A DNA stretch of 64,000 nucleotides from Pycnopodia helianthoides (lineage: Eukaryota; Echinodermata; Asteroidea; Forcipulatida; Asteriidae), in assembly GCA_032158295.1 (NCBI GenBank), contig CM063249.1, forward strand, positions 94,501 to 158,500, written 5' to 3'. Under the pieces are notes generated by a model. It did not search any database and was not told the origin of the DNA. It saw only the letters and a list, made by a program, of their open reading frames with translations. This document shows positions 1 to 11,706 of the stretch, piece by piece (the first letter of the stretch is position 1; each line of letters starts with the position of its first letter). Made by a program: the position numbers and the translations under genes.

Positions 1-1232
1 AAACAGGGGTCAAAATTCAAATATAATTTCAATTGTGTCGATATGCGTATCAAATTACTCGTCTATAGTCATGAGGATTCCAAAAACGTATAGTTTGTTA
101 TACCTCCGACCTTGAGGGCGCTATGGTCAAAAACGTCGAAAGGTCAACGCACTTTGACTGGCAGTCAAATTCACCAACAGGTAACATTATCAGATTCCAA
201 TGATTTTAGTGTCTAATAATATGTTTTCTGACATGACAAATTCAACTAAGCAACTTTTAAAAGTAAAAGTTGTTGCCATAACCTTGAAATTTCAAAATGG
301 CTTAAAAAAGGCTGGAACATTACAGAATTGGTTTTTGCTAACAAAACACTGAGCTGCTGGCAGTTTCACATAAGCACTTTATGTAATCCATACATAAACT
401 GACAAACCTGTAGAAGTTTGAGATCGATCGGCCATCTGGGTCACGAGAAAATAGTAACAAAACCGATTACACATTTGCATGAAATCATAATAGCTTCAAC
501 AAATGAATAAACCGTGACACTCACTAAGCGATTTAAACTCCAATCGGAAAATTAGTTTATTCATTTCTCATCAAATATGGCATTTCAGACAGAAATATTT
601 CAAGGGATGTTTTCTACTATCATCATCCTTAGACCGTGTAAGTTTTATGTAAATCTGTGATAAAAAGTATATTTTACAAGTTTTTTTCTTACCAATTATG
701 TAATGTTCCTTTAACAAAAATTAGTCAAAGACAACAATTTTTTTCCCAAACCCATGGATAGGAAATTTTAAAAAGTTTGTCCCGAGACGTCACGAGCAAT
801 TGAAACACTCCATTTGTAAAACAAATAATGATTTTTTCAGTTTTTTTCCCCCTTTTTTTTCTCCGTGCAAAAAAGTGTTCTGTACTGTCGACCCCAGCAA
901 ATTCTTTCTCGAAGGACAACACAACACACAAACTAATCTTGCCTATTGGTGGCGCTCTTCAAACAGACAATGTGCACGATTGCTAAGCTAGTGTAGTGAT
1001 GCTGTGTTCACTGTGTGGAGGCGGAGCCCTGCATGTGTGTTCTTTCTCTCAAGAATAGAGCAATTAAAGCAAGCAAGAACATCTTATGCTGCATGAGTGT
1101 AAATAAACTATAAAGGTATGAATGATTAGAGTACTACTATAGAGTTCTATCTATACAATACTACTTACTTACTTACTAACCCCCAGCCAATCAACTCCTA
1201 TCCTAGATTCTACAACTAAATGATATGACCAG
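1..1232. other. No gene recognised; non-coding leader of window
   Basis: AT-rich sequence with only short open frames. None has a recognisable domain, and none shows splice-site-bounded coding sequence. No terminal repeats could be paired inside it. It may be old repeat or intergenic sequence. Confidence 0.5.
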
Positions 1233-1237
1233 ATGAC

Positions 1238-2016
1238 CAGGGCCTACTCCTAGAATTATGAGGTTCCATGAACCTCATAGAGGTCCATGTACAAACTACA
1301 ATACAAAACTTTTTTTCATTTACGTTTCTGCACCTGGAGTTCTCATTTGAAATCGGATCTCGCCAAAATTAGGCTGTACGTGTTCCTTGGAATCTCATTG
1401 AGCGTTGCATGGGTCAAGAAAATCCACTCCGCAAATTTAAAATTGTTAAAAAGCAATAAATTCTTACCGTCATTCCCAGTCCTCTTCAAACAGTGTGAGT
1501 GTTATAACAAATATGGCGCTGGAGTCACATGATGTGTGTACAAAACCAACCTACAGTTGCTGGGACCAGCGTTGCTGCGCGCGGAGTACCAGTTTGTTCG
1601 GTAGACCTTTGCGAGCGCAGCAAGCGCCATATTGTTATAACATCACACTGTTTGAAGAGACGGAATGACGTAAGAATTTATGCTTTTTAACATTTTAATT
1701 TGCGGAGTGGATTTTCTTGACCCATGCAACGCTCAATGAGATTCCAAGGAACACGTAGAGCCTAATTTTGGCGAGATCCGATTTCAAATGAGAACTCCAG
1801 GTGCAGAAACGTAAATGAAAAAAAGTTTTGTATTGTAGTTTGTACATGGACCTCTATGAGGTTCATGGAACCTCATAATTCTAGGAGTAACCAGGGCCCA
1901 ATTTCATGGCTCTGCTTACCGCGGAATTCTGCGCTTACGGATCCCTTGTAACACACAATTATGTGATACGTAAGCGCAGAAATCCGCGGTAAGCAGAGCC
2001 ATGAAATTGGGCCCTG
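1238..2016. mobile_element. hAT-like palindromic MITE (interrupted)
   Basis: The element proper is about 125 bp (1892-2016) and nearly a perfect palindrome. It begins CAGGGCCCAATTTCATGG and ends with the reverse complement of this. Its first seven bases also occur at 1238-1244, because a second element inserted there. The flanks carry a 5-bp direct repeat ATGAC (1233-1237 and 2017-2021). CAGGG-type ends suggest the hAT superfamily. A 5-bp duplication is shorter than the usual 8 bp but occurs again at the element at 11707-12074. It has no coding capacity. Confidence 0.75.
1245..1889. mobile_element. Foldback element with ~280-bp inverted arms, 9-bp target duplication
   Basis: The left arm (1245 to about 1524) and right arm (about 1624 to 1889) are near-identical reverse complements, and the outermost bases are TACTCCTAG/CTAGGAGTA. 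A central ~100-bp loop separates them. The element is flanked by the 9-bp direct repeat ACCAGGGCC (1236-1244, 1890-1898). Long inverted arms and 9-bp duplications are typical of Mutator-like (MULE) foldback elements. No transposase is encoded, so it must be moved in trans. It sits inside the end of the hAT-like MITE and is therefore younger. Confidence 0.82.
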
Positions 2017-2217
2017 ATGACTTTGATAGTCGTACACATTTGTGTAGTACTTTCTGTAGTAGTGTTCTGTACTATTATAGTACTGACTAGTACTACTAAC
2101 TTTAGTTACTATACGGTAATACCTCATACATGTTCATGACCGAGAGTCGAGTTATCACTGGTCGATTCAACATCACGTGCCAGATGCTGTATTTGCTGTT
2201 TACCAAGCGCGCACGCG

Positions 2218-2265
2218 AGTAGACTGTCGCCTGGGCATGCCGGGCAGCCCGGGCGACAGTCTACT
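2218..2265. repeat. Short GC-rich hairpin
   Basis: AGTAGACTGTCGCC at 2218-2231 pairs with its reverse complement at 2252-2265 around a GC-rich loop. This is probably the core or end of a small inverted-repeat element; outer boundaries were not resolved. Confidence 0.6.
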
Positions 2266-2421
2266 TAAACTTGTCAATGTCCATGCGCTTTATGATCGTG
2301 GAACTGTTCCCGGGGTGTTGTATGTACGCGTGCGCGAACATCGCCCTAACATCGCTATCAAAGGGCGAACACCCTTCCTTGCCCCTAGGGGTACCGCCAA
2401 CTGAGTATGTATGAGGTTGGC

Positions 2422-2607
2422 TATAGTAAAACAAATATAATATGGTTTATTTCGGTTGAACAGCCGATATTAGCTCCCCTCGGTATTGGAAGTTGACAAA
2501 CTAGTTCCCTCTAGTTCGCCTTGGGAACTAGTTTGTCAATTTCCAATACCTCGGGAGCCAATATCGACTGTTCACCCTCCAACCATGTTATATTTGTATA
2601 CTATAGT
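2422..2607. mobile_element. Palindromic MITE
   Basis: About 186 bp that folds on itself. It starts CTATAGTA and ends TACTATAG, with arms matching through a GTTGACAAACTAGTTCCC/GGGAACTAGTTTGTCAA inner stem at about 2491-2540. It is non-coding. The family is uncertain; CTATAG ends are compatible with a TA-target mariner-like element, but no unambiguous target duplication was seen. Confidence 0.65.
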
Positions 2608-3231
2608 ACTAAGTAGTACTAGTACTAGTATACAAATATTGACTGCTTCGAGTGCTATGGTTAAAACTACGATGCCTGAGGTGATCCCTGGCGCGTTCTT
2701 TTTTCCCGAGGCGGAACCTTAGCACGAGTATAAGCAATATTTGTTTTATAACACCCCGTACAAAAGACGTCTAGGTGTTGTTGCTATGGGTATAGTACAT
2801 TAGTTGCCATGTGATTTAGTACATTGTTTGCCATGTGATAGTACCGTGCAGTTTCTAGTAAAGCTAAGACATATCATGTGAGGCGCTCTAAACCAATCAA
2901 AAGGCAGAATATTTGTAAGCGGTGTTGTAATATACTAAACATTATACATTAAACATTGAAAAAAAGGTATACTGAAAACTATAGATAAATTGATGACATC
3001 TGTTTGACATCATACTCACCATATTATGACATTAACCATCGATAATGAATTATCAAATCCTGAATCTTTAATAATAAAATCAGAACAATGCAGTCATCAT
3101 GCAAAATAAAACTCAATTTATTGATCAGCAACAAGAACACCTTGTTTGTGTGATGTCATAAAAAATTAATATCTTTTTTGAGCTGCAATCCCTGTGGTCT
3201 TGCAGATCCCTCCCCCCCCCCCCAAAAAAAA

Positions 3232-3330
3232 AAATAAATAAATAAATAAATAAATAAAAAACAAATAAATAAATAAAAATACAAATATAAATATAGATAA
3301 ATAAACAAATGAACAAATAAATAAATTAAA
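3232..3330. repeat. AAAT microsatellite
   Basis: A run of AAAT/AAATA units on the plus strand follows a poly-C/poly-A junction at about 3212-3232. It produces apparent minus-strand open frames rich in I, F, L and Y that are low-complexity artefacts. Confidence 0.9.
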
Positions 3331-3375
3331 AATTTGAGGCTTGGTTGTGTTGCGTAGTATTGTAAGTGAACAGCA

Positions 3376-3442
3376 GTACACAGTACTAGTACCACTAGTA
3401 CACAGTACTAGTACCACTAGTACACAGTACTAGTACCACTAG
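3376..3442. repeat. Short tandem repeat, ~24-bp unit
   Basis: About three copies of a unit containing ACAGTACTAGTACCACTAGT. The unit is itself largely palindromic around ACTAGT. Confidence 0.8.
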
Positions 3443-4339
3443 TAACTTTTTGTTACATGTAGTACTAGACCTAATGCAGTAGTTAGTAAAAACTAGTGAT
3501 ATGGAGCAAATATTACTTTTTCTTTGTGGGGAGTATGGCACAAACATGTAATGGGAGGGTAACTTCCTGGAAACAGGTACCTACATGTAGTGCGTTTTTT
3601 TTTGGTGTATAAAGTCAGAAAAATTGTAGTGCTAGATGATTAATGTTTGTGTGTACAGCCAGCCATGTGTTGAACATAAAGGAGTATAATAAAGTGCTGG
3701 TAATCTTCATTCGGGTAATATTTTGAATGTTTGTCCATTTTAAGTAGAGGATTGTACCTCCTTCCTCCCCCTGAATTGATTTAGCAGTGATTCATACAGT
3801 AAGTTGTGAATAGGTGGTGGTTTGTTTCCCTATTTACTCATACCAAAAATCTCTTTTCCATAAATGTATTGCTTTACAGTCTCAGCAAATTTGAATGAAC
3901 ATTTTTGATGCAGCTATTGTGCAATGGCCGACAGTACAGGTTGTATGCAGAGATGGGTTGGACATGTTGCCTTGGTTACGGGAGCCTCAGCAGGTATTGG
4001 TCAAGCTATAGCCAGGTCGTTAGTCAAACATGGAATGAAAGTTGTTGGGTGTGCAAGGAACATCAAATCTATTGAGGCAAGTGTGCATGTAGTACCTTTT
4101 CCAAACCTACCTATGTCAGTAGTTCAGAGCCTCTGAATCTCTTTTGCCTAACTTGCATAAAATCTTTTTGGCTGGAGCATTTCAGCCTACCAGAGACAGA
4201 AAAGCCTTCCAATGGTGCTTAAAGAGGGGCTCCAAGGTCAAATTAAGTTTTGTGATGCACTCATTTTCCAAAAGAAAGAGTCCTCACGAAAGTGGGGAAA
4301 AAAGTTACCAGTCTGTTTCCTGGTTTATCTTAACTTGAA

Positions 4340-6480
4340 TCTGTTTTGAAATCTAGGACAAATGGGAAGGTCGGCCGTCTTGTCGCCAAACAGCAACAGT
4401 ACAGAAACCGACGTTTCAAGCACAATATACCCCCTGAGGCTGAGCAGTCAGTCCCTCAATCCACAGTTATTAACCTCTCAACGTCTACCCTTTTCTGATT
4501 CAGAACACAGCCTGCTATCCAAGGGACTCAACTTCTGCCCCACTCCCCTACAGTCAATTAGGTTGAGCTCAGTCAGGACCTCACTGAATACTATGGCAGA
4601 ATTCGCCTCTGTGATTCCTTGACTCACCACCTATGGATACTGAGCCATTTTACTGCAAGAGTAAATGGATACCACCTAAGAACTGTGTTCCATCACTCGA
4701 AACTTACATACAGGTTGTCACAAATTAATTCCAGTGATCATTCCACCAACAGGACTCATGAAAACCTCCCTAGAGAAGATTGTGAGACCCTAAAGACTGG
4801 AAGCAAGGAAGGGCATCATTTGACAAGGGCTGTGCTGTTGTTGTCATGGGCCATCAGCAATACGCAGATGAAGCCATGAAACAACTCAACATTCAAACTA
4901 ACTATAAACCCCTTGACACTGATCCAACTGGCATCTTTTTGAAGGAGATTTAACAAACATTGGACGAAATGCATAATCGTGACCACCTCTCCAAGAAAGC
5001 TCACAAGTTTCTCTCTCCAGTCGACTGTAGAACAGCTAGATTTTACCTCCTTCCAAAGGTACAAAACCCAGGGAGACCCATCACATCTGGCAATGGTTCC
5101 CCCACTGAAAATAAAATTTCTTTTTGTTGACAGTTTTCTCAATGCCACAGATTCCATTATATATTCATGAAACTCCAGATTTCCTCCGTAAAATCTCAGG
5201 TAGTCAGAATCTGGTCCCCAACACAGCTATCTTCATGGGTACTTTTGTTGTGTCCTCTTTGTACACCAACATTCCCCAAGACAAAGGGATTGCTGCATGC
5301 TCTTCAGCTCTTGCTCAAAGAGTGACACACCTCACTGCCCATTTCTGACACAGTATCCCTCATGCACGGAGTTCTAACTAAAAACAACTTTTCCTTCATA
5401 GATAACCCCTAACCATATTCAGTGGCACTTTATCGATGATATCTTTTTCATCTGGACCAGTGATTTAACGAGCCTCACAGCGTTCATTAATGAATTAAAT
5501 TAATTTCACAGGACCATCAAATTCACGAGCGAATACTCGACCAAAGATACCCACTTTCTGGATTTCAGGGTTCTGAAGTTGGATAATGGCTTAATCACAG
5601 ATCTCTTTGTTAAACCCACAGATAAAAATCAATACCTCCACTCAACCAACTGTCACCCCCGACACTGCAAAACCAGCATAGCCTACGGTCAGGCCCTCAG
5701 ACTCCATTGAATCTGTTCTAATAATTCTGATTTTATCCACCACTCACAGTAACTTAAGAAACATCTTGTTTCCCGGAGTCATAGCTCCCTGGCGTCCATC
5801 GAGTGATCCAGAAAGTCAAGGCTCGTTCTTGGGAGTCATTACTTTTCCAAAGGACCCAAGCAACAACAGAGTTCCAAGGGGAAAGTTCCCTTTGTTGTCA
5901 TTTTTCACCCCTATCTTCCTCCCATCCATAAAATAACCAGTTCTAACCACCATATACTTTGAACATCAGACCGACTTCAACGTGCCGTACAGGAAGAACC
6001 CATAGTTGCCTACCAACGCCCACCCAGTCTCAGGGATCTCATTGTCGGGCAGAAGTCCTCTTTAATGATAATGTTAATCCCCATTTTCCACAGGGAACTT
6101 TTAGGTGTTCCAACACTTCCAAGTGCATCGTGTGTAGACAACACATCAGAGAATCGGACTCCTTCACCAACCATACTGGTGGCACCACCCATAAGACAAG
6201 GGTTCATGTCATCTGCACCACCTCAAATACTCATATCTAATATCTTGCAAAGTTTGTAGTGTTCAATATGGATACACCTGTAGGATATCACTTCAATCTT
6301 CCTAATCACTCCATTTCTGACATGATTTTACAGGGCATTGAGGCACTAGGTAACCACAGGGAGGCTTTTCGTCTGAGTAGGGAGAAAGTGTGGATTAGGC
6401 ACCTCCAGACCATTCAATTCCTCAGGTTGTATTTGTATCTTTGCCTTCTCCTTTTTCCCACAGGTATCCTCCTTTTTAGT
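4340..6480 (+). pseudogene. Penelope-like retroelement remnant (RT plus GIY-YIG region)
   Basis: Lies in intron 1 of copy A and is absent from the same intron of copy B. In broken frames it shows the order of a Penelope-like polyprotein: an N-terminal LLSKGLNFCPTP motif (about 4510-4555), RT segments including DFLRKI and VSSLYTNIP (5170-5280), HFLDFRVLKLDNGLITDLF and HSTNCHPRHC (about 5560-5670), then the linker cysteine stretch SKCIVCRQ and HFNLPNHSI (6120-6310). The residue before VSSLYTNIP is Val where the family normally has the catalytic Asp. The GIY-YIG core appears deleted between the cysteine stretch and TPVGYHFNLP. Many stops and frameshifts show it is inactive. Confidence 0.8.
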
Positions 6481-7454
6481 CTGCCTCAGACATTAATTTA
6501 ATACTTTTTCTCTCTCTTCCCACCATTGGTTTTATCCTTTGTGTTTCCAACCTCTTGTGAGATCATCTGGATTTCTCTTTTTGTTTGTCATAAAATCCAA
6601 TATTTCTTCATCTGATAAACTTTACATTTCTTGTCATCTGGTTCTGTGTCACCCAAGTTTGAATAACAAACCCAACAACAGTTTTGCAGCTGTCCAACAC
6701 AAGTACATTCGTCACTCAATTTGAGCTTGTTCAGATAAAAGTGGGTCTTAAAATCAGAAGCAACTTCTAGTCAAATGTGTATAGATTTTTATTTGAACGG
6801 ATTTTTAATGAACTTATTTTTACGGTTTAATATTTTTACATAACACTCACAACCTCAAGTATTACAAATTAATGTCTATTTGTTATTGATATAATGCTTG
6901 TTCTTTCAGCTGCCTTTGGCCTTTTCCATCCTTTGTATAGATGACCCTTTATGTACCTTTGATATTTTACCTGTGGTTTAGACATTACTGTATTTTCTAA
7001 GTCTTTCAAATTACTATAATTTTGTTCTTTCTTTTTCTTTTTTAATTGTCATTACATGTATGTTTTTGTGGATTATTTTAAACCTTTTTTCACACCAAGA
7101 GTGTTAATAACTTTAATATTTGATTCTTGAAAAGTATTATTTTGAGAAGAGAAAATTACAATAAAGTAATTGATATTCTTGCTTTAATAGGATGACATGC
7201 AGATGTTGTCAACTGATAGCTCAATATCTGGCTCACTACATGCTATTAAGTGTGATTTGACAAAGGAAGACGAGATTCTTGCTATGTTTGCTGAAATCAA
7301 GGAGAAATTTGGGTGGGGTGGATGTCTGTATAAACAATGCAGGCCTAAATCATGCAAAGTCAATTGGTGAATCAAGTATGGGTATTCTGAATGGAGAAAC
7401 GGACAAGTGGAGAAATATGCTTGAAGTAAGTTTATCTTTAAGAAAGTTATCAGC

Positions 7455-7994
7455 GGTGGGGGGGGGGGAGGGGAAGGCGGGGGGGCGATGGGGGGAGGGG
7501 GGAGGGGGGGTGGTCGTGAAAATAAAACTACCTTATGTTCAGACAGCTCAAAGTTAAACCTGATACGGTATATTCTTCGGTTTTAAGAGGTCAAACAGCA
7601 CCATGACCTAACACAACAACATCCGCTACATTTATATAAAGTATGGGGTTGGAATTCACCCAGTCAGTTTCCCTTGTGGTTCATTACTTGACATTGATAT
7701 TAACCCTGCATTTACATAAACAAGTGTGCTTTCACAATTTATGGCATATTACACAACACGTCCTGGGTCACCATTGAGGACTTAAACCGGATTTGGTTAA
7801 CTGTATTCTGTCCACATAACGTGGTAAAAGATGAACCCAAAGTTGTTAAGTGTTAAACCATCCTCGTCGACAGATTTAACTCATTCGGGTTCAACCCAAT
7901 TCGGTTAAGTTTTAAGAGCGTTCAGACACACAAAGTTAAACCCGAATGAGTTAAAACTGCATTAAAACTGACTTTAGTACTGTGTCTGAACGAC
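7455..7994. mobile_element. Copy-A-specific insertion in intron 2 (MITE plus G-rich tract)
   Basis: Compared with copy B (44741-44775), intron 2 of copy A carries about 540 extra bp. It opens with a poly-G/GGGGA tract (7456-7510). It contains GTTAAACC-type repeats in both orientations and ends in a hairpin with CGTTCAGACAC / GTGTCTGAACG at about 7918-7992. It looks like a small inverted-repeat element; exact ends and family are not resolved. Confidence 0.6.
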
Positions 7995-8559
7995 CTTATA
8001 AACGTATAGCTAGACTATAATCATGCAATCAAACTAAAATGTAAGTTAATTAAACAGCTTAATTGGTACTATTGAGCATATAAGCATCTATAAAATCAAA
8101 TCACCTTCCCTTTTTTTCTAGGTGAATTGAACTCATTTCTAATGCTGGTTGTTTTGTTTCTTTTTTTCAGTTGAATGTTTTAGCTCCAGCTGTATGTACC
8201 CGGGAGGCTGTGAAGCAGATGGAAGAGAAAGGATCTAAAGATGGCCAGATTATAATGATCGGCAGGTAAATTACTCTGTTTATATAAAGTTGATATTCTT
8301 TCCTCTAGTTTTCATGGAACCATTTACAGACAATGTAAATTCCTTTGATGATCAACTTTTCATTGTTGTGAGGGAGAGGGCATCTGTCAATTTGCTATGG
8401 TTCTTAATAAACACACAATACCACCCACTTTTAAATTTGTTTTTTAGAAAACAACAATGTTTTGTATTTGTGTTTATTTTATTGGTTTACCAAATACTTG
8501 GTAGCAAGTAAGTAAAAGATTTGTTTTATTCAATTGTCAATCATGTAGTCCTTTAACAG

Positions 8560-8920
8560 CTTTTCATAAATACCTGGGACAGTTTATCTATTCTGATTGG
8601 TCGAGGGGAGATCCGTGGCAATGTTGCACTGTGTGCTATAAACACGGTCCTGATGAAGTTGTGTCAAAAGATGTCACTGTCAGATTTTCAATGCCTAATT
8701 AAAGTTGTTAGGTCAAATAATTCGTCTCTGCAAGTTTGAAATTTTTGTCCAATAGTTTGAAACTTAACTTGCGCAGTTTCAAACTTGCGCAAGGATCCAC
8801 TAAGGATGGATAAATTCAACGCAGCAGAGTCAAGGATGAGCTGAGGCTGAACTGTCATTATTTGTTATGAAATTATAAAGGTTTTTTATCCTTATATTGG
8901 AAAGGTATTTATGAATGGGA
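8560..8920. mobile_element. MITE in intron 3 of copy A
   Basis: TTCATAAATACC near 8563 is repeated inverted as GGTATTTATGAA near 8905, bounding about 350 non-coding bp absent from intron 3 of copy B. An internal hairpin around AACTTGCGCAGTTTCAAACT (about 8763) is also present. Confidence 0.6.
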
Positions 8921-9912
8921 ATAAAAAAGTGGTGACTCAGTTTTAGTCAGACTTTTTACAACCTTGCATGGTCAGGGCCGGGTATCACATGACCATGACG
9001 GTTTTTAATGAATGTTTAAGACCTAGTCCACTCTTTTATTTCCTAAGTATTAAAATGTCACCTCTTCTTAAATTAAAAAAATTCCTCCAGTCTTTCTGGC
9101 CACAGAGTTAGTCAGCGAAGAGAGATACACTTTTACTGTGTCACCAAATATGGGATAACTGCCATGATTGAAGGCATCAGAATTGAATTAAGAGAGAAGA
9201 ACAGCAGAATCAGAGTAGCAGTAAGTAGTCATAGAATGTGTAACCCTCTGACTAATGTGTACATTTAAGTAATTAAGTCATTGGCCTGCTATAAACTATG
9301 ATTAGCTGTATTTGGTGTTTCTGCACCACACACCACTGTGACACAATTATTCCATCTGTTCAGCAAATACTGACTGGGAAACCTCACCATAAAAACATAT
9401 GTAAAACCATTATGGTATTATGAGTTGACCCCTGTTTCCGCTAAGCAAAATATTACTTAGCCAATTTGTATGCTAAGCTTTTTGATATTACCCCCTAACT
9501 CCAATTTATATTTTGGTGTCATATGTTTCACAGGCAATCTCACCAGGTATAGTAGAAACAGAGTTTAGACAACGCATGTATTCCAACGAAGACCCTGAAA
9601 AGGCAAACAAGCTTTATCAAACCATGGGAGAGGTAAGTTTTGTAAATGAGAATGGTGTACTAGGCCTACAATGAGGTGCATTTAAAGCGAACACATACTA
9701 GACTTTGGATTCCTGGCATGAATTATAATTCTGTGATTTGACAATAGTCTATTGTCCAATTAAACTTTATAGTGACTAACTTTGGTCGCCAGCTCTGTTT
9801 CATTTCCTTCCGAACCGAAATCTTGTCTCAATGAATTGTAATAAACAATTAAATATTTAATTCGACTAAAATTTAATTGATGTTAAATTTGCACCGGGGA
9901 TAAAGAATATTA

Positions 9913-10135
9913 TTTGGTTTTACCCTTTCACCCTTTCACCGATGTGTGTAAAGCACTGTATACTCAGTACTTCCCCGAGTTCTGTGAGAAAAAAAAAAAT
10001 CCACACCCATATCACTCGGGTGGGATTCGAACCCACGACCTTTGCCTTTCTTCAGCGGATATCTTACCAACTAGACCACCGAGATTGCTCGGTAGCTAGA
10101 GGCAGTTCGAATCTTATATTTTTAGCAGCGGGTAC
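9913..10135 (-). mobile_element. tRNA-derived SINE
   Basis: On the minus strand there is a pol III A-box-like TGGTCTAGTTGG (10067-10078) and a perfect B box GGTTCGAATCC (10023-10033), about 34 bp apart as in a tRNA. They are followed by a non-tRNA body with an A-rich stretch (9988-9998) and a GTGAAAGGGTGAAAGGG end near 9920. Copy B lacks it at this intron position. It is not a functional tRNA gene, because the acceptor arm does not close and a body follows the tRNA part. Confidence 0.78.
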
Positions 10136-10676
10136 CGCAACGATTTAATAGTCCTCCCAATGCCAATATCATAATTGTACCAATCCTTTTTATGCCCAGC
10201 CATTGCAAGTAGATGATATCGCAGAGGCAGTTCTGTACATACTTCAAACACCACCCCATGTCCAGGTATGTTAAATGCAAGTTGAGCAAATCTTTCAATA
10301 TAGAATTAAAGTATAATTCTATCATGGTAAGGCGCATAAAAAAAATATACATGTACATGTAATATTTTATTTAAATACAAATGTTTCAAGAAACTCATGA
10401 AATTTAGCTAAGATGTTTCATTTTGTTGCTTTCTTTTCTATATAAAGGTTCATGACATCATGCTTCGACCAGTAGTTCAGAAGACTTGAGCTACAAAAAA
10501 GTTTTTCTCCGACACTGAAGTGTTCTTTGATGAACTGTCATACTTCGCATCTTTCATAGCTCATTATATTTTTTATTAATAAATAAATTGCTCTGTAATT
10601 TCATAATTTGGAAACAAAACGTGACTTTACTTTAAAAACCAACTCTAACGAACGCCATTAGCCCTCTTGAGATATA

Positions 10677-10761
10677 GTGGACACTGTAGGAGTGCACTGT
10701 TTAGTTTGGGTGTATTCAGACAAATTACCCAAACCGAACGGTGCAATTCTAATGTGTCCAC
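10677..10761. repeat. Hairpin just 3' of copy A
   Basis: GTGGACAC at 10677-10684 is repeated inverted at 10754-10761, with a partly matching inner stem (GTTTGGGT / ACCCAAAC). This is a small palindromic element or remnant. Confidence 0.55.
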
Positions 10762-11180
10762 CATAATTCGAAATGTCTTATTGCCGCTAGCGTATTATTT
10801 TTTCCCCAGGAGAGATAAGGCCACTTTACATTGGGCGTGTTTTACCTACTTTCGCACGACGTGTGATCGTAAAGTGAACGAAGACCACAAGTAACGGAAT
10901 TCGGAAGCATTACACACGCACACACGCATACATGTACAGGTACATGTTCACGTAAGGGCATAATCCACACTGAAACCAGGTGCAGCTTCCGAGTCAATCC
11001 ACACAAAAGCGGTCGAGGGCCACCTGTACCATGTCAATACATCGTTCGGAATGACTGGATTTTGCCAAACATGTCCATACCGTATAAAAATGTAACCTTG
11101 GAAACTGGCGCACTTGACGGGGGTAATTGATATTTCAGCAACTGTCCTATACTTCTTGCAATTTCTTGCGTCCTGACACT

Positions 11181-11252
11181 ATAGTAGCTCCGTGCTTCCT
11201 TGCTCTATGCTTATACCATCCATGTTAATACCATAGAGCACGGAGCTATTAT
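11181..11252. repeat. Hairpin inside the outer element
   Basis: ATAGTAGCTCCGTGCT (11181-11196) pairs with AGCACGGAGCTATTAT (11237-11252). The loop has further short inverted matches (GCTCTATG / CATAGAGC). Confidence 0.7.
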
Positions 11253-11706
11253 ACCTCCATGCATAGAGCAATGCAAATGTGAGTCCTCCAAGCTTTCCGA
11301 TTTATTTCAGGCCAACTTGTTCTTTTTTTCCTCCTACAGTTTAAGACCTATAACATAATGCCTTTTGGCCTTTAACCCTTTCAGTACCAACAGATACTTG
11401 CAACTAATGCAATGGTGACCAGAGAAATTTCATCGACATGACTACTTGGTTACCAAGAGTATTTTGTACAGTTTTAGGTGACAGCGCCCTCACAAGGCAG
11501 ATTGGGGTTAGCCTAGGTCCTTCTCACAGAATGTTGACAATTAAGTATATTATTAAATGACTGTTTCCTTTGGCATATTGCCTTTGACTAATTAATTGCC
11601 TTAAAAATATATTTGAGGTTTGGTATTATGACCAATAAATACCAAATTGAGTAGTTTCAATGTGAAAGGTTAACATTTCTAAAGTTGCTGTTCATACCAA
11701 TCTGCA

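Larger units (their letters stand above)
3924..10489 (+). pseudogene. DHRS11-like short-chain dehydrogenase, copy A (exon 2 frameshift)
   Basis: Seven exons: 3924-4076, 7191-7425, 8171-8265, 9091-9220, 9534-9632, 10200-10265, 10448-10489. The product resembles classical SDR enzymes of the DHRS11 type, NADP(H)-dependent reductases of keto-steroids and small carbonyls. Visible motifs are the cofactor glycine motif TGASAGIG in exon 1, NNAG in exon 2, a serine region SLSGHR and the catalytic YCVTK (Y-x3-K) in exon 4. Summed exons give 820 nt, not a multiple of three. Against copy B, exon 2 has one extra base in the G-rich run at 7311-7320, which shifts frame between EKF and GVDVC. Other exons stay open. 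Intron 1 starts with GC (GAG/GCAAGT) where copy B has GT. Two AATAAA signals lie at 10578-10587. The frameshift is in a G run, so a sequencing error would make this a normal gene. Confidence 0.85.
3655..10610 (+). repeat. Segmental duplication, copy A
   Basis: Sequence from the upstream region (motif ACAGCCAGCCATGTGTTGAA near 3657) through all exons, intron segments and the 3' flank matches 38394-47150 in the same orientation and order. The match covers non-coding sequence, so this was duplication of genomic DNA, not retroposition. Copy-specific interruptions are a Penelope remnant in intron 1, a 0.5-kb insertion in intron 2, a MITE in intron 3 and a SINE in intron 5. Confidence 0.9.

Noticed and set aside
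3125..3417. Three minus-strand open frames rich in I, L, F and Y
   Set aside because: They read through the AAAT microsatellite; low-complexity artefacts, not membrane proteins.
10020..10095. Functional tRNA gene on the minus strand
   Set aside because: A and B boxes are present, but the acceptor stem does not pair, and a retroposon body with an A-rich stretch follows; it is a SINE.
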